Shown: positions 22,229 to 33,504, counted from the stretch's first letter. The stretch: DNA of 64,000 nucleotides from Dendrocalamus latiflorus (GCA_017311315.1 CM029617.1:4692681-4756680); one strand, 5' to 3'. Numbers and translations: made by a program. The notes: a model not told the origin generated them from the letters alone.

Positions 22229-22524
22229 TGTTAAGGGTATTAGAGATAAGGGTATTAGAGATAGAGTTTGTATTCTATTCCATATAACTCTATCTCCTTA
22301 ACACCCCCTCAAATGCAAGGCGTATGCAATAGCGTTGCATTTGAAAAAAGGTGAACACTTAAAGCTCTGATACCATGTTATGAATATTGTGTGTATTGAT
22401 ATGAGACCCAAAAGGTCATATATATATAGGAGAGTACAAGGGGATATGCCATATAGAGATAAGGCATATATGGAATAGAATACAAACTCTATCTCTAATA
22501 CGCTTATCTCTAATACCCTTAACA
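22229..22524 (-). mobile_element. LTR-derived (TRIM-like) element with inverted ends
   Basis: A 296-bp element begins TGTTAAGGG and ends CCCTTAACA, flanked by the exact 5-bp duplication GTACT (22224-22228 and 22525-22529). On the minus strand a tRNA-iMet primer-binding site, TGGTATCAGAGC (22364-22375), follows an LTR-like segment (22524 down to about 22379). A polypurine-like GAGGGGGTG follows (about 22297-22305). The other end is not a second direct LTR. The first 58 nt of the LTR are repeated in inverted orientation with one mismatch (22229-22286 against 22467-22524). It lies immediately upstream of the second PGDH piece. Confidence 0.75.
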
Positions 22525-22579
22525 GTACTTACCTCATATGTACTAAGATATTACCATGATTTGCTTTGCATATATTCAG

Positions 22580-22932
22580 GCAAATGGCAACGTAATAAGT
22601 ATGTTTGTGTTATGGGCTTTGGAAAGGTTGGCTCAGAAGTGGCTCAACGTGCAGAAGGACTTGGAATGGATATCGTTGCTGATGACCCATATGCTCCCGC
22701 TGATAGAGCTCGGGCAATTGGTGTAGATCTTGTATCATTTGATGAGGCCATCTCTACTGCAGACTTCATATCACTGCATATGCCTCTTACACCATCAACG
22801 ACAAAGCTTTTCGATGATGAAACTTTTGCAAAAAAAATGAAAAAGGGTGTGAGGATTATTAACGTTGCAAGGGGTGGAGTAGTTGATGAATAAGCACTGC
22901 TGATGGCACTTGATAACTGAGAGGTTGCACAG
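22580..22932 (+). pseudogene. PGDH pseudogene piece 2: NAD-binding domain
   Basis: After an AG acceptor this reads KWQRNKYVCVMGFGKVGSEV, with a GFGKVG dinucleotide-binding loop, then RARAIGVDLVSFDEAISTAD, FISLHMPLTPSTTKLF and GVRIINVARGGVVDE. The segment between NKYV and MGFGKVG present in functional PGDH is missing. A TAA follows VVDE and a TGA replaces the glycine codon in ALDNGEVAQ. It ends at a CAG/GTAG donor. Confidence 0.86.
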
Positions 22933-23002
22933 GTAGTTCTTTTTGTCATGGCCATTCATCCAAATGTTGATAATGCATATTGCTGTCAAACAGTTGTCAT
23001 GA

Positions 23003-23339
23003 GGGATAGAAATACCCGTGGGAACCGGTAGCAAAAAAAACGGTCGAAATTTTTCAAATATAAATTTACATTTATAACTACATAATGTACTTCTTATGTT
23101 GGTTTAGACCTTTTTTATGCTAGATTATCTATTTGAATTTCATGACTACATGATGCACTCTCAAATTTTTTTTATCGGTTTTTCATGTTTTTAGTGGTTT
23201 TCCGGTTTTAAAACAGCCTGAATTCAAATTTTGATATTCGAATTTCAACTAGGTTTTTTTTAGTTTTCCTGGTAATCGGCTAGTTACCGTTACCGACCAC
23301 TGGGTGGGAACTTCTCCGGTATCGAGATCTCTATCCCTT
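23003..23339. mobile_element. Mutator-like MITE, 337 bp, 10-bp target duplication
   Basis: The element is flanked by GTTGTCATGA at 22993-23002 and 23340-23349. Ends are GGGATAGAAATACC and (reverse complement) AAGGGATAGAGATCTCG. A target duplication of 9-10 bp is the Mutator/MULE signature. It sits in the intron between PGDH pieces 2 and 3 and has no coding sequence. Confidence 0.74.
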
Positions 23340-23668
23340 GTTGTCATGAACTTCTGATATCATTATTCTCTGCCGCCTGTGTTGTTTAACGTAGATAGAA
23401 CACGATGTTTATTTTTTTCGTCAGAAAAGGTTCTTGTAGCCTTTTTCCTGATTGCTTTGAGGTATGAGTCAGGCGGCACTTGATGTATATATTCACTGAC
23501 GAACCACCGCCGAAAGACAGAAAATAACTTCACCATGAAAATGTCACTGTCGCGCCACACCTTGGAGCTAGCACAACAGAAGCACAGGTTTTCTGTTTGT
23601 TCTGTAGCAAACTTTATGCCGCATCTTACTAGCTTATCCTCTTAACTTTATGTGCTGTTCCTCTACAG

Positions 23669-24258
23669 GGAGGAGTAGCCCTTGAAATTGCAGAGGCTGT
23701 TATCGGTGCATTGAAAGGTGAACTGGCTTCTACTGCTGTTAATGCCCCAATGGTTCCTGCTGAGGTACTTCCATTGCCAAGGACAAAAATCTTGTATTTA
23801 CAGCATAATTGTGCAATGTCGCCAAGCAAAGAGGCCTCCGCATTATTGAGGAGAGAGTTTCTTGATGGCTCACTAGAGATCCCTCTGGACTCTATCCAAG
23901 TCCATCTTGCCAATGTAGAGTCCAAGTTTGCCGGTGCATTATCTGACGCAGGTGACTTGAAGGGAAAGGTTAAGGATGGCGCACCACATCTCACACTCGT
24001 CGGGACTTTCAATGTGGATGTTAGTCTTGAGGGAAACCTAATACTGTGCCGCCAAGTTGATCAGCCGGGCATCATTGGAAAGGTGGGATCGATCTTGGGA
24101 AAGATAAATGTAAATGTGATTTTTTTTTTATGAGCGTTGGAAGGACTGCTCCAGGAAAGCAGGCCATAATGGCCATTGGGGTCGATGAGGAGCCTGAGAA
24201 GGAAGCTCTCAAGTTGATCGGCGAGACGCCATCTGTTGAGGAGTTTTGTCTTTCTTAA
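23669..24258 (+). pseudogene. PGDH pseudogene piece 3: C-terminal and ACT domains
   Basis: After CTACAG it reads GGVALEIAEAVIGALKGELA, then STAVNAPMVPAEVL, then non-matching sequence. Similarity resumes at about 23850 with REFLDGSLEIPLDSIQVHLA, NVESKFAGALSDAG and NVDVSLEGNLILCRQVDQPG. The RQVDQPGIIGKVGSILG stretch is the ACT regulatory domain. A poly-T run breaks the frame, after which MSVGRTAPGKQAIMAIGVDE continues in another frame to EEFCLS, where an extra T destroys the usual EEFVFLKL ending. Confidence 0.86.
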
Positions 24259-26170
24259 GCTTTAGAGCAAGTAGGCAGATTCCCATAATAACATCTCTGC
24301 TATATTGGCATGAGATAGATTTTTGCAAGCTTAACTGGTTTGGGGGTAGAATGACATTTTGCAGTCTATCAGGACAAGCCACTCATAGATATATCTCAAG
24401 AACTATGCGCAAAATGCGATGTTTATTCTTGGGCCTACTGTCCTGCTTGTCTGTTAAATGACCTTGTCATTGCTGGTAATTCGTTTGAAATTTTTTTCGC
24501 TATGCTGTTAGAGAAATTATAATTTCTAGTTTCAAGTTTTTCTGGATGCTGAACCGGAGACCACTGTTCTGACTTCTGATACTTGCCTGCTCTCACAACC
24601 TGGTGTGTGCATCTGAATTTATACTCCTTTTCTATTTGCATTACTTTTGCATTTCTTTCAATAGCATGTTTTGCATTTCGGGCGCTGTTAATGTGCACCT
24701 CTTGGACTGGACATGTAGAACATTGGCCGCTGCGTTGATTCAGATGAAATGTTACACCATCTGCATATCAGTGTTGTTACTCACAATCTCCTCCTAACTG
24801 TTATAGCAGCATTTTTCTAAATTCAATTACATCTAGCTAACGTTATGATGTCCAATATTCCATCCTATTGCAAACCCCTGACCCTATCGAACCAAAACAC
24901 ATCCTTGCTCTTACAAAAGAAAGGCTCTGCCGACCCTAGCTACGACTTAGCTACGTTTTTTCCTGATAGTACAACGGAGTACTAACACCGTACACACATG
25001 TACTTCCTACTACACACGCTAGAATTATTTGAAAGGGCCAGATAAATCTAGAATTTATCTGAAACCTCATAGTGCGCAGACACGCGCCTACTACGGCACG
25101 CAAACGCGTGTGTATACTAGGACCTGGCGTAGTGATGGAGCTAGGATTTAGTTACACCTCGAATTCAGTAATGAAATGATCTAAACTATATGAACTGGAC
25201 CAAGAAAATATTATCCATGCTGAATTAAATTTACTCAGATTATATATTAGATATTTTTTCACCTCTCAGACTAAAACCTACCGTGTCTATCCGCCCCTAA
25301 CCTGGCGAGACGAGCTAGGCTCGGTGCTGAGGATGGAATGGAACCGAGGCGCGCAGGCGGCTAGGTAATCGTTCCTTATCCTGCATGGTGAAATCCATGA
25401 CCATTCCGTCCTTTCCAATTCATCAACGGATCACATGGTCCAAGCGAGCGTGCGACCGGGCATGCTTTTCTTTTCTTTCCTTATCAGGACTCAACCAAAG
25501 AGGCTCGTCCTTTTTACACGCATTCATGACGCAAATTTGCCCTTCTCCCCTTGGAGATCAAGCGCGTTCTTTTGGTTTTGGCTGCAGTTACAATTTTTTA
25601 AATAGTATATCTTTTAAGATAAAATCTATATATAGATTGTATTAGATATTATACTGAATTTGATTACACTGACTAAAATCATATATGACTATTTCTCTAA
25701 ACATATTATCTATAACAAAAAGATAAAATTCAAAAACCAAACAAACAATGTCACGGTCCAAAAACAGCTGAGTGCTCTGTACACTAGATAAAGTGGCCCA
25801 CTAGATAAAGCGGCTTTGGATCACGATGTGAACGGTCGTGGCTAAGCAGGAGAGGAATCTCGGGAACCTCAGGGATACACGAGTGCACGTAACTTGCTCG
25901 TCCCTGTTGTTGAGTCTTACATATACGGATATACCACTGTACGCACGCACTGTAGAGGGTCAATTTGCTGTTTTGGTGCTATATGCTACATGTCGCACTA
26001 TGGAATCTAGCCCGCTACTGCGCCGAAAAAGATGCCATCCATTAGTCAGAACATGGGGAACGGTAAGATAAGACCGTGAATCATGTAAGCCCCCGTGATT
26101 ACCAAAACCAAGCCTAATTTTGTTGTGTAAAAAATAATTAAATCCGCATCATGCCTCGAGGATATAGCCC
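24259..26170. other. Intergenic region, nothing recognised
   Basis: No conserved ORF, RNA gene or bounded repeat found. A 3'-UTR remnant of the PGDH pseudogene probably occupies the first few hundred bases. Confidence 0.35.
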
Positions 26171-26171
26171 T

Positions 26172-26395
26172 GTTTATTTTTTACCTAAGCTTTTAGCTTT
26201 TGACTATTAATTTTTAGCTGAAATTACACTATACGACTATTAGATTATTCAAAATCATTCAAATAAAAGAAAATAAAGAAAAAACATTATTATATCTCCA
26301 CGGACTATGCTAAGGAAAAAGAATAAAAACAAAAAACAAAATTGAGAACCAATGCGTTCATTCCGGCTACTGGAAGCTGAAATGAACAGGACCAT
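26172..26395. mobile_element. Possible hAT-like MITE
   Basis: Inverted-end-like words CCCTGTTTATTTT on the left and AATGAACAGGACC on the right enclose AT-rich DNA with TTTTAGCTTTTGACT and GAAGCTGAAATG near the ends. No clear target duplication. Confidence 0.4.
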
Positions 26396-26630
26396 AATAG
26401 ACGGATGTTAACCCACAGTCGTGAGTTGCTTGGTGTTTCTTTTTCTTTCGAACAAGATAATTCTCGTAGCAAGAATGAGATTTCTACAACCCCTCAGATA
26501 GAATCTGAGTATAAAACTCAGAATAAAAAAATTGCTGCAATCCAACAAACGATCTTGGTTAGGATGATTAACCAAGTTAATCCAAAAATTCTACTGACAC
26601 ATTCGAATAATTAAACATTTCACAAAGTAT

Positions 26631-28203
26631 TGAACTAAATTTCTTGTTATTACAACTAAAATGTCCACAGGTTCAAAATCATTTAATCTATAATCATGGA
26701 CAAAAACATAAATATACTCTGAAAGAGAAGTGGGTAGATGAAGTATCTGAAACAAAACCGAAATTTCAAAATCAATTTGAATTCTTGTGAAGCCTGGCCA
26801 AATTCTGCATCTATCCCAGCCATCCAAGCTCCAATCTCCCTGCTGCATCGCCCTTCAATCATTTTCGTGTGCGCACTATTCACTGCCCAAAAAATATCGC
26901 CGCCGCCCCTGATATTTTCGCTGCCACCACCTCTCTGCTCCTACGTCTTCTCATTGCTTCCCGCTGCTGCCACACCGCTGTAATAGGTCAGAGACTGTAC
27001 CACCTCGCCCTTCTTGCTCTCACACCCTCTTAAATGCTCCGACCGCTTGTCAGAGCAGTCGCCACCGTTCTTGTTTTTCCCACCACCGCCTCTGCTCCCC
27101 CCAGTCTCACGACTGGCAACCCCGCGCTGCAAATTCGAGCACCCTGAAACCCACCTCTGCCAGCTCAAGCCACCGTACGCTTTTCCTTCATTGTCGTAAA
27201 CCTCATTCCACCGCCTCGTCGACCTCCCTTCTTTGTCTCTACTCTCATTCTCTCACAGCTGCCGCCTAACACACCACACCACCTTTTGACCGCCGTAATA
27301 CCGTGCCCGAGGCAGCCTATACCTCCCCTCTCCTAGCCGTGCCACACCCTCCCACACCTTCACGACTTCTGCCACGCACCACCACCGCCTTAGCCTTGCC
27401 CCTGTGCCGAAGCGCCATTCTCACCCTATTTAAACCCCTGTGCACTTCCTGTGGGATGCATCGACGTCCAAAGTGAGCCAGCCACCCTCAATTGCTCCGA
27501 CGACCAAAGCTCCATCGGCGATCACCGGAAAACCCAAAGTAGACTCAAATTTCCATTCCTCCTATTCAGTCCATCCTTTTTCAATTGCTTTGGTATGTAG
27601 CTTCCTCATGTGGTATTCGAACACGCCGTGCTTCCGGTGAAGGAAGCTATGTTTAATGGGTGATTCCAATAGCGAAGCATAAGTTGATTTGAAAATAATT
27701 TAAAAATGTTAAAGTCTAGTAATCAAGTTTTGAAACCCAAATTCCTTAAGAAGTTATTGTTCTTTTTGTGTTTAAAAATATTTACAAATAAAACTGTATC
27801 CACAACTACTTAATCAAACCCATATATTCCCATCCCTTGGAAATCCTAGCAAGTAATTATATAGCATTTTCCCCATACGACTCGTTGAGTACGGTTAGTT
27901 GTATTCAGTCTTGCTTCATTTTACATCAACATAGAGATCAGGAGAAAAAATGATATTACAAGTTTTCGTGTTAGGGTTATGACCGCACTCAAGCATTTCT
28001 ATAAGAGTTTTTCGGATCTTCTGACTGTGAGTTTTGGATTTGGACACCCTTAAAGCTATTAAAATTGATCATTAGATCTTATTTAATCAAATTAACCTTT
28101 TTGAAATGTTCATGAGTATGCATGATACTTCTTCTATCCATAACTGAATTTCTGAGCTGTTACGAAATGTACGACGTTTTAATCCTAGAAACAGGGTCGT
28201 TAC
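26631..28203 (+). mobile_element. Probable solo LTR of a Ty3/Gypsy-type element
   Basis: About 1.57 kb with a C-rich central part (26880-27450) ends in GGGTCGTTAC(A), an ending seen in grass Gypsy LTRs. The direct repeat AGTATT flanks it (26626-26631 and 28204-28209). Depending on where the duplication is cut, the ends read TG...AC or G...CA, so the boundary is uncertain by one or two bases. Small proline-rich ORFs inside are not considered genes. A truncated relative lies at about 31860-32050. Confidence 0.5.
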
Positions 28204-28302
28204 AGTATTTTGACGTGATTTCTGTTTTTTTTTCTCTGAATACCCGCAAGTCGCGAGTTGGTGTCCAACAGTGCAACTGTCACACATGGGCTCGTCACTT
28301 GG

Positions 28303-28513
28303 GGCCTGTTTGGTTGCCTGTATCAGCTCATGCACCTGCATGCGCGTGGCCAGGCTGAGGAGGGAAGCTCCTCAGCCGCGTACGAGCTCAGCCTGGCTCC
28401 AGTTGCTTTTTTGCATCCACTCATGCAGGCTCTCACCCCGATGCAACCAACCAAACACCATCTTCTTGCATGAGCGGATGCGAGCTACCCTGATGCAGGC
28501 AACCAAACAGGCC
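28303..28513. mobile_element. MITE, 211 bp, GGCCTGTTTGG ends
   Basis: Near-perfect terminal inverted repeats GGCCTGTTTGGTTGCCTG / CAGGCAACCAAACAGGCC. The flanking direct repeat is CTTGG (28298-28302 and 28514-28518). The interior has paired CATGCA/TGCATG words and would fold. A 5-bp duplication does not clearly assign it to a superfamily. Confidence 0.75.
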
Positions 28514-28824
28514 CTTGGTCGTTGCAGCCTTGCAGGTCAATACTGTTCAAATCACGGCTTGACACAGGTGCTTAGCGACTTAGCGAGTTAGCGTCGTAGT
28601 AAGTGAGAAGGGTAGACAAATTTCAACGCGCGGAGATGCTCGACTGCAAACCTCGCACGATTTTCAAGCCCAAAATGTTTATCACGCCACGCGATCGCTG
28701 TACCCGGCTGTACTCGGTGTTCACGCCACGCGACTGATGGCGACGCGTAGCTGCTGCTTGGCCGGGCGGCCATGAAGCTCGGGGCTGAGCTGGCGCTACT
28801 GATTTCAATAAAAAAAAACTATTA

Positions 28825-29366
28825 GGCCAGTCTCAATGGGGGTTTCAAAAGAGTTTCATTCTCATTTAATGCAGTGACACATCAGCAAATTTGCTGAGTT
28901 GGCAAGAAATTTATGAGGAGAGAGAGCAACAGAGTTTCATCAGGATGAAACCCATCCGTCCCGGTTACCAACACGATGAAACCCAGTGAAACCCCCACTG
29001 AGACCAGGTCGTTTCGTTCTCAGGCGCTCCCGAGGATCTGCTGTGCATTCATATATATGCGAATGTACTCATGAATATTGGATTAATTAATATATTTTAT
29101 TTGACCATGATTATTTGTCGGCATGAGATATATTGTAGTTACCAAAGTGACTATATTTAGTTTAGATATATTTTCAAACGGCTACATAGTTTACATGGTA
29201 CATAGGATCACAACACCATGCATACGTTAATTGCTGCAGCTTGTCTATGAAACAGTGAAATGAAACCCCCCACTGAGAGATCCAGTTTCATTTCTCAATC
29301 CAAGCCTGCAAAGCTGACATGGCAGTCTTGGAAACTGGGAAATGAAACCCACCACTGAGACTGGCC
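28825..29366. mobile_element. Tourist-like MITE, 542 bp, TTA target duplication
   Basis: Ends GGCCAGTCTCAATGGGGG and (reverse complement) GGCCAGTCTCAGTGGTGG, with TTA at 28822-28824 and 29367-29369. An internal terminus-like copy (CCCCCACTGAGACCAGG, about 28994) suggests internal duplication or that one copy inserted into another. Confidence 0.82.
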
Positions 29367-29502
29367 TTATGACATTTCGTGGTTCACAGAAGCTAGAGAC
29401 AGGATATGCGCGTATAAAGCTGCGTCAGGTTATGATGCGTATACTCACCGCATCAATACTGGGAACTGCTACTACTTGAGATTTGTATAGCTAATTAGGA
29501 TC

Positions 29503-29722
29503 CATTTATATTGGTTTTTTAAGTTTTTTAACTTTGACTTATGAATAATAACAACTTCAGAGAAACCATACAGAGAGATATTTGTGTATGATTTTAATCG
29601 ATATAAATAAAGTTATTACAATATCAATATAATCGACTAGTAGATCATATTTTTTAAAAATACTTTGTTTAAAAATTAGATACTATAAAAAAATAGCTTT
29701 TAAAAGCTAATATGAATAGAAT
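29503..29722 (+). mobile_element. MITE family B, copy 4
   Basis: Contains TTTTAATCGATATAAATAAA, CGACTAGTAGATCATAT and TAGATACTATAAAAAAATAG in the family order. TTA precedes the left end (GGATCCATTTATATTGG), but the right end is worn. Confidence 0.58.
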
Positions 29723-30160
29723 GCGGCGGACTGGCATGTCCACTTGTAAACAATTTTCACGTCGAGAACCCAAGATTTCGTGTAATGAGAAGCCATCGAT
29801 TGCCAAAGTCGCAACTAGAGCGTCTGGAAAATTCTGATCGCGAGCTGGCGAAAATAACGAGATTTCGCATCACGGCGAGCCATGGGCGGATGCAATGGTA
29901 TTCCTGGGTATTCCCGGGAATACCCAACTTTTTTAGTGTAATCTTTAGTATATATGTATGTATACTTATATATATAAATATATAATGATGTATTCTGTGA
30001 TATTTTCGCTATTCTAGCCCACAGCGGCCCAAAAAACAGCCTATTGGCCTGGCTCCCATCCTCTCCGAGCTGCGGCGGCTGCCTCCCGATTCCTGAATCC
30101 CAATTCCCAAACCCTAGTTGCGGGCCGTTCCGATTCCTGCCACCTGCGGCTGTTCGGCGC

Positions 30161-30241
30161 CTGACCAAGCTGCTGAACGAGCTCCACCCCTACCAACGCC
30201 AGCGCGAGGACGCCGTGAACTCTCTCGCCTACGAGGCCGAT
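30161..30241 (+). pseudogene. LOB-domain (LBD) gene fragment captured in hAT element
   Basis: The translation LTKLLNELHPYQRQREDAVN followed by SLAYEAD matches the GAS-block/linker region of LATERAL ORGAN BOUNDARIES domain transcription factors. The only difference visible to me is an extra two residues (QR) that look like a 6-bp duplication. Similarity stops before the family's RDPVYGCVG block. It lacks the Cys-rich DNA-binding block. Confidence 0.72.
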
Positions 30242-30462
30242 AGGCCGCCAGGCCAGCAGTGCTCTGCCTCTGCAGGCTGCAGCTGTCCCCTGTCCAGAGG
30301 ATAACAAATTTGCAATGTGAGTTGTTGAGTATTGAGTATTGACTTGTACGCACAACGCACTATTGGTTGATGATTTACTGATTTAGAGTCATGTACAATT
30401 ACAGCGCTATTAGTATTGGTTTGCAAAATGAAGAACAAAAACAAATCGATGTACAACAAGTC

Positions 30463-30755
30463 TTGCTGAGCTTTCCATTAAGCTTGTTGAAACAAAGAAG
30501 CATCTTAGACATGAAGTTGTTTACAGGCTTCTCAAATTGGTGCTAGTGCTTCCAGTAGCAACAGCGAGTGTTGAAAGAGTCTTTTCTGTCATGAATTATG
30601 TGAAGAACAAATTGAGAAATAAGATTGGGGATCAATACTTGAATGATTGCTTGGTTACATTTATTGAGCGGGAGTTCTTTCTACAAGTTAAGGACAAAGA
30701 CATCATCAACCGCTTCCAAGCCATGAAGAATCGCAAGGTTAAAGCAACATTATAG
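30463..30755 (+). pseudogene. hAT transposase C-terminal dimerisation domain remnant
   Basis: Reads RHEVVYRLLKLVLVLPVATA, then SVERVFSVMNYVKNKLRNKI, then LNDCLVTFIEREFF and RFQAMKNRKVK, ending in TAG. This is the Dimer_Tnp_hAT signature (LPVATASVER.FS...IK..LRN). The final 73 codons are open without interruption, but the rest of the transposase is missing. Confidence 0.88.
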
Positions 30756-30958
30756 TATTTTGTAAGTTCTCTTTATTACTTATTAGTTTGTTTCATGCAT
30801 ATCTTAGAGCTGAACAATTTGTTATTTGACTATTTTTGTGACTTTAATTATCGATAACGTACTACTCTGAACTATATTTTAAATCTATGGATTGAATTTT
30901 TTTATGTGAGAGTGGGAATACCCAAGGTTGAAATCCTGGCTCCGCCACTGCGGCGAGC

Positions 30959-32562
30959 CCAAAATCCCCTAAAATGCTGAAATCACGTGAAGAAAGCTTA
31001 ACAACATGGGAAGGTGGGGCCCTCCAAGATGTTTGGCGGAAAAACCAATCATCTTTCCGCTGAGTTGGTATTGGCCCATCCCCACCACCCAAATCCGGTG
31101 CGCACGGAAGTGAAACGTACCAACTTGAGGCACCCAAATGCCCAACACCATTTTATTTCGAGAGTAGTCTTTTCGACTGTGACTTATAATTTATGACTAC
31201 AACTGATAAATTTTAGTTTTAATATAAGTGTTTATACAAACTAATCGAATACCATTAAGCCAATAAGCTGTTTTGAAAAAAAAACTGTCATGATAAATCG
31301 CTTCAAAAAAATGACGAAGAATCCGTCCCGTTTATTTATTCGAGAGAAACCATAAACTATAAGCTGGAAAGATCGGCTTTTACCATGCTTACAGTGATAT
31401 ATGAGATAGTAGGTACTAGCTAGTACTAATTCGGGATCTATTTTGGACAGTTTAAATTTGACATATATGCCTTAATACGAATTCTTTTGAACAAAGCTGG
31501 CAGAAAAGTTGTTTTTCAAATAGACCTACGCAATTTTTTTAATAATTTATATGTTTAATTAAATGCTTATGGTAATGTTAAGAGACCATTCATAACACTA
31601 CCAGAATGGGGAGTTTTCGCGACAGGGCAGAACCGTCAGGAATACTTTGAATAAGCACAAGAACATGCAAAAAAACAAATAAGCTTGGCCATGTTCATTT
31701 GAATATGCACAAGTATATTTCAAAAGTTAGTAGATAGATATACATGCAGCTAACTAGTAGCTACAACTAGAAATATGTGGTTTCTCATACTTGAGAAAGT
31801 TTCAGAAATAAATTGGGCGCATGCACAAGTATTAGGATGAAGAGCTAGCCTCTTATGTTATCCGATCAATGTAATCTGTGAAACGAAACCGAATTTTGGA
31901 AAAGATTGGAATTTCATTTTGATTTGATTTCCTCTTGATCCTTAGCCTAATCCAGCTCAAACCTTATCCATCCAAGCTTCAAGATTTGTGCTGCATCACC
32001 TCAATGACTCAACTTTGCGCCGGTACTGTTCACGAACAGATTTTTTGGATGTTTAGAAAGCTAAATATTTGGGGTAAATGCATATATTGAGCAAGAAAGA
32101 AACCTAGAAAATGAATTGTATACAAACAATCTGTACAATTACCTCAGTTTCACGATATTGTATTCAACCTTTTTAGATGACAGAATTAACAGCAGCCATG
32201 TCCTGTAAAAGAAAGAATGGTATATCAATTTAACAGTAACCTAGACATTACAATGGAATGACAAACAACCATTAAAGCATAATTGGCCTGGAGTTCTTTT
32301 TTATCTTTTAAAGATACATCCAGCTAAACTAATGTTACTATCTTGGAAAACTTGTAAGAAAGGTAGCAGTAGTGCACTTATTCTTCGAAGCCTTTGATGA
32401 TAAAACAGATTAGTTAGCCTTAGGCCATCCTAAAAAAAATATGGTAAGGAAAAGTGCCTCACACATCTATATATAACTTACATCCAAACTTAAAATACCA
32501 TTTGGCATTCTATATGGCTATTGCAGCTGAACAAAATGGTTACAAGAATGCAACTTGGAGAC
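30959..32562. other. Intergenic region with a truncated LTR-like piece
   Basis: No gene seen. About 31860-32050 shares wording with the solo LTR at 26750-26900 (AAACCGAA.TTT..AAA, TCCATCCAAGCT, GTGCTGCATC, TGTTCAC), and is taken as a truncated relative. Confidence 0.45.
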
Positions 32563-32565
32563 TTA

Positions 32566-33057
32566 GGTTGTGTTTGGTTTAGGGACAAGGTGGGATGGGA
32601 TGGTCCTGTCCTTGGTTTTGGGATGGGATGATCCCATTTTTTGTTTGGTTGGGGGGATAGAGTCATCCCTGTTTTTTGTTTGGTTGGAAGGATAAAGTGG
32701 GATGGAATGGTCTCATCCTTTGTTTGGATGGAAGGATGAAGGTGGGACATGTGTAGCATTTGAGTTTTTTTTAAAAAAAATTGAAGGCTATTGTTGATAT
32801 GTTTCTACACATAAGCCTTTGAGTTTTTTTTAAAAAAAATTTAAACAAAACAGTACTTAAAAAAACAAAGAGGTGGGATGACTCTATCCCATGTGGGATG
32901 ACTCCGTCCCATGAAAAAAAGAGGATTGCCTGGTCCCGGATCTACAAGGAATATTCCTAGTGGGATGTCCTTGACTCTGCTTGTCTCCCATCCAAACACC
33001 TACAAAAACGGATCCATCCCATCCCGTCCCACCTAGTCCTTGCAACCAAACACATGG
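32566..33057. mobile_element. Tourist-like MITE, 492 bp, TTA target duplication
   Basis: Ends GGTTGTGTTTGGTT and (reverse complement) CCATGTGTTTGGTTGC with TTA at 32563-32565 and 33058-33060. The interior has many GGGATGGGATGG/CCCATCCC words in opposite orientation, plus a direct duplication of TTTGAGTTTTTTTTAAAA near 32760 and 32818. Confidence 0.76.
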
Positions 33058-33060
33058 TTA

Positions 33061-33504
33061 GTATGAGTTGGTAGACTGCTCATGTGACAATTGCTACTAT
33101 CTCAATGGGACTCGGCTACCAAGCTGCTGTTCTACCAATTAATTAACAACAGAGAAAAGGTTGTATGTTGTTATTAAGCCCATGCCTCGTATCAATCTAG
33201 AATTTGTTCACCACAACAAATCTCTGAGCAAAAGGAAAAAATGCAAATACATGATCAGAGAAAAAACATGCAAGTCACAGACGGTAATTCGCGGGGCCAT
33301 CACGAATAATCCTCGCCATCACGAATAATCCTCACCATCACGAAAGATGACACTAGTCTGGTTACTCTGGTAGTGTAATGTTATAGAGAGATACTATTGC
33401 TTGACATGTCCTGAACATAGAGGTACATGCTAGCTTACCTAGCTAGATAAACCAACACTACATGATGCAATCTTAAATAGTGCCATCCATCAAATTCAGG
33501 TGTT
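33061..33504. other. Intergenic gap
   Basis: No gene. A short direct triplication of CATCACGAATAATCCTC-like units lies at about 33298-33345. Confidence 0.4.

Larger units (their letters stand above)
20234..24258 (+). pseudogene. Plastid D-3-phosphoglycerate dehydrogenase pseudogene
   Basis: PGDH catalyses the first committed step of the phosphorylated serine pathway in plastids. Three separated pieces follow the enzyme in order: the transit peptide and start of the substrate-binding domain (20234-20548), the Rossmann NAD-binding core (22580-22932) and the C-terminal intervening/ACT regions (23669-24258). Large internal segments are missing. The stretch between the first two pieces is lost. 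An 11-residue in-frame deletion follows NKYV. The part carrying the PHLGAST catalytic region is absent. About 80 residues after VPAEVL are gone. Lesions include a frameshift near 20462, TAA at 22891, TGA at 22918, an expanded poly-T frameshift near 24122 and an extra T near 24245. Three transposable elements sit in its introns or gaps. It cannot make enzyme, and a functional paralogue should exist elsewhere. Confidence 0.88.
29881..30950 (+). mobile_element. hAT-superfamily derivative with LBD gene fragment, 1,070 bp
   Basis: An exact 8-bp target duplication, CGGCGAGC (29873-29880 and 30951-30958), flanks termini CATGGGCGGA and (reverse complement) CAGTGGCGGA; the latter continues GCCAGGATTTCAACC. 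This is the hAT pattern. Both ends also carry GGGTATTCCC subterminal sequence. Inside are the C-terminal dimerisation piece of a hAT transposase (30463-30755) and a stretch of an LBD gene (30161-30241). The catalytic part of the transposase is absent, so it is non-autonomous. Confidence 0.85.

Noticed and set aside
33298..33345. Possible CRISPR-like short direct repeats (CATCACGAATAATCCTC)
   Set aside because: Only about three contiguous copies without spacers, in a plant nuclear context. It is a small tandem duplication.
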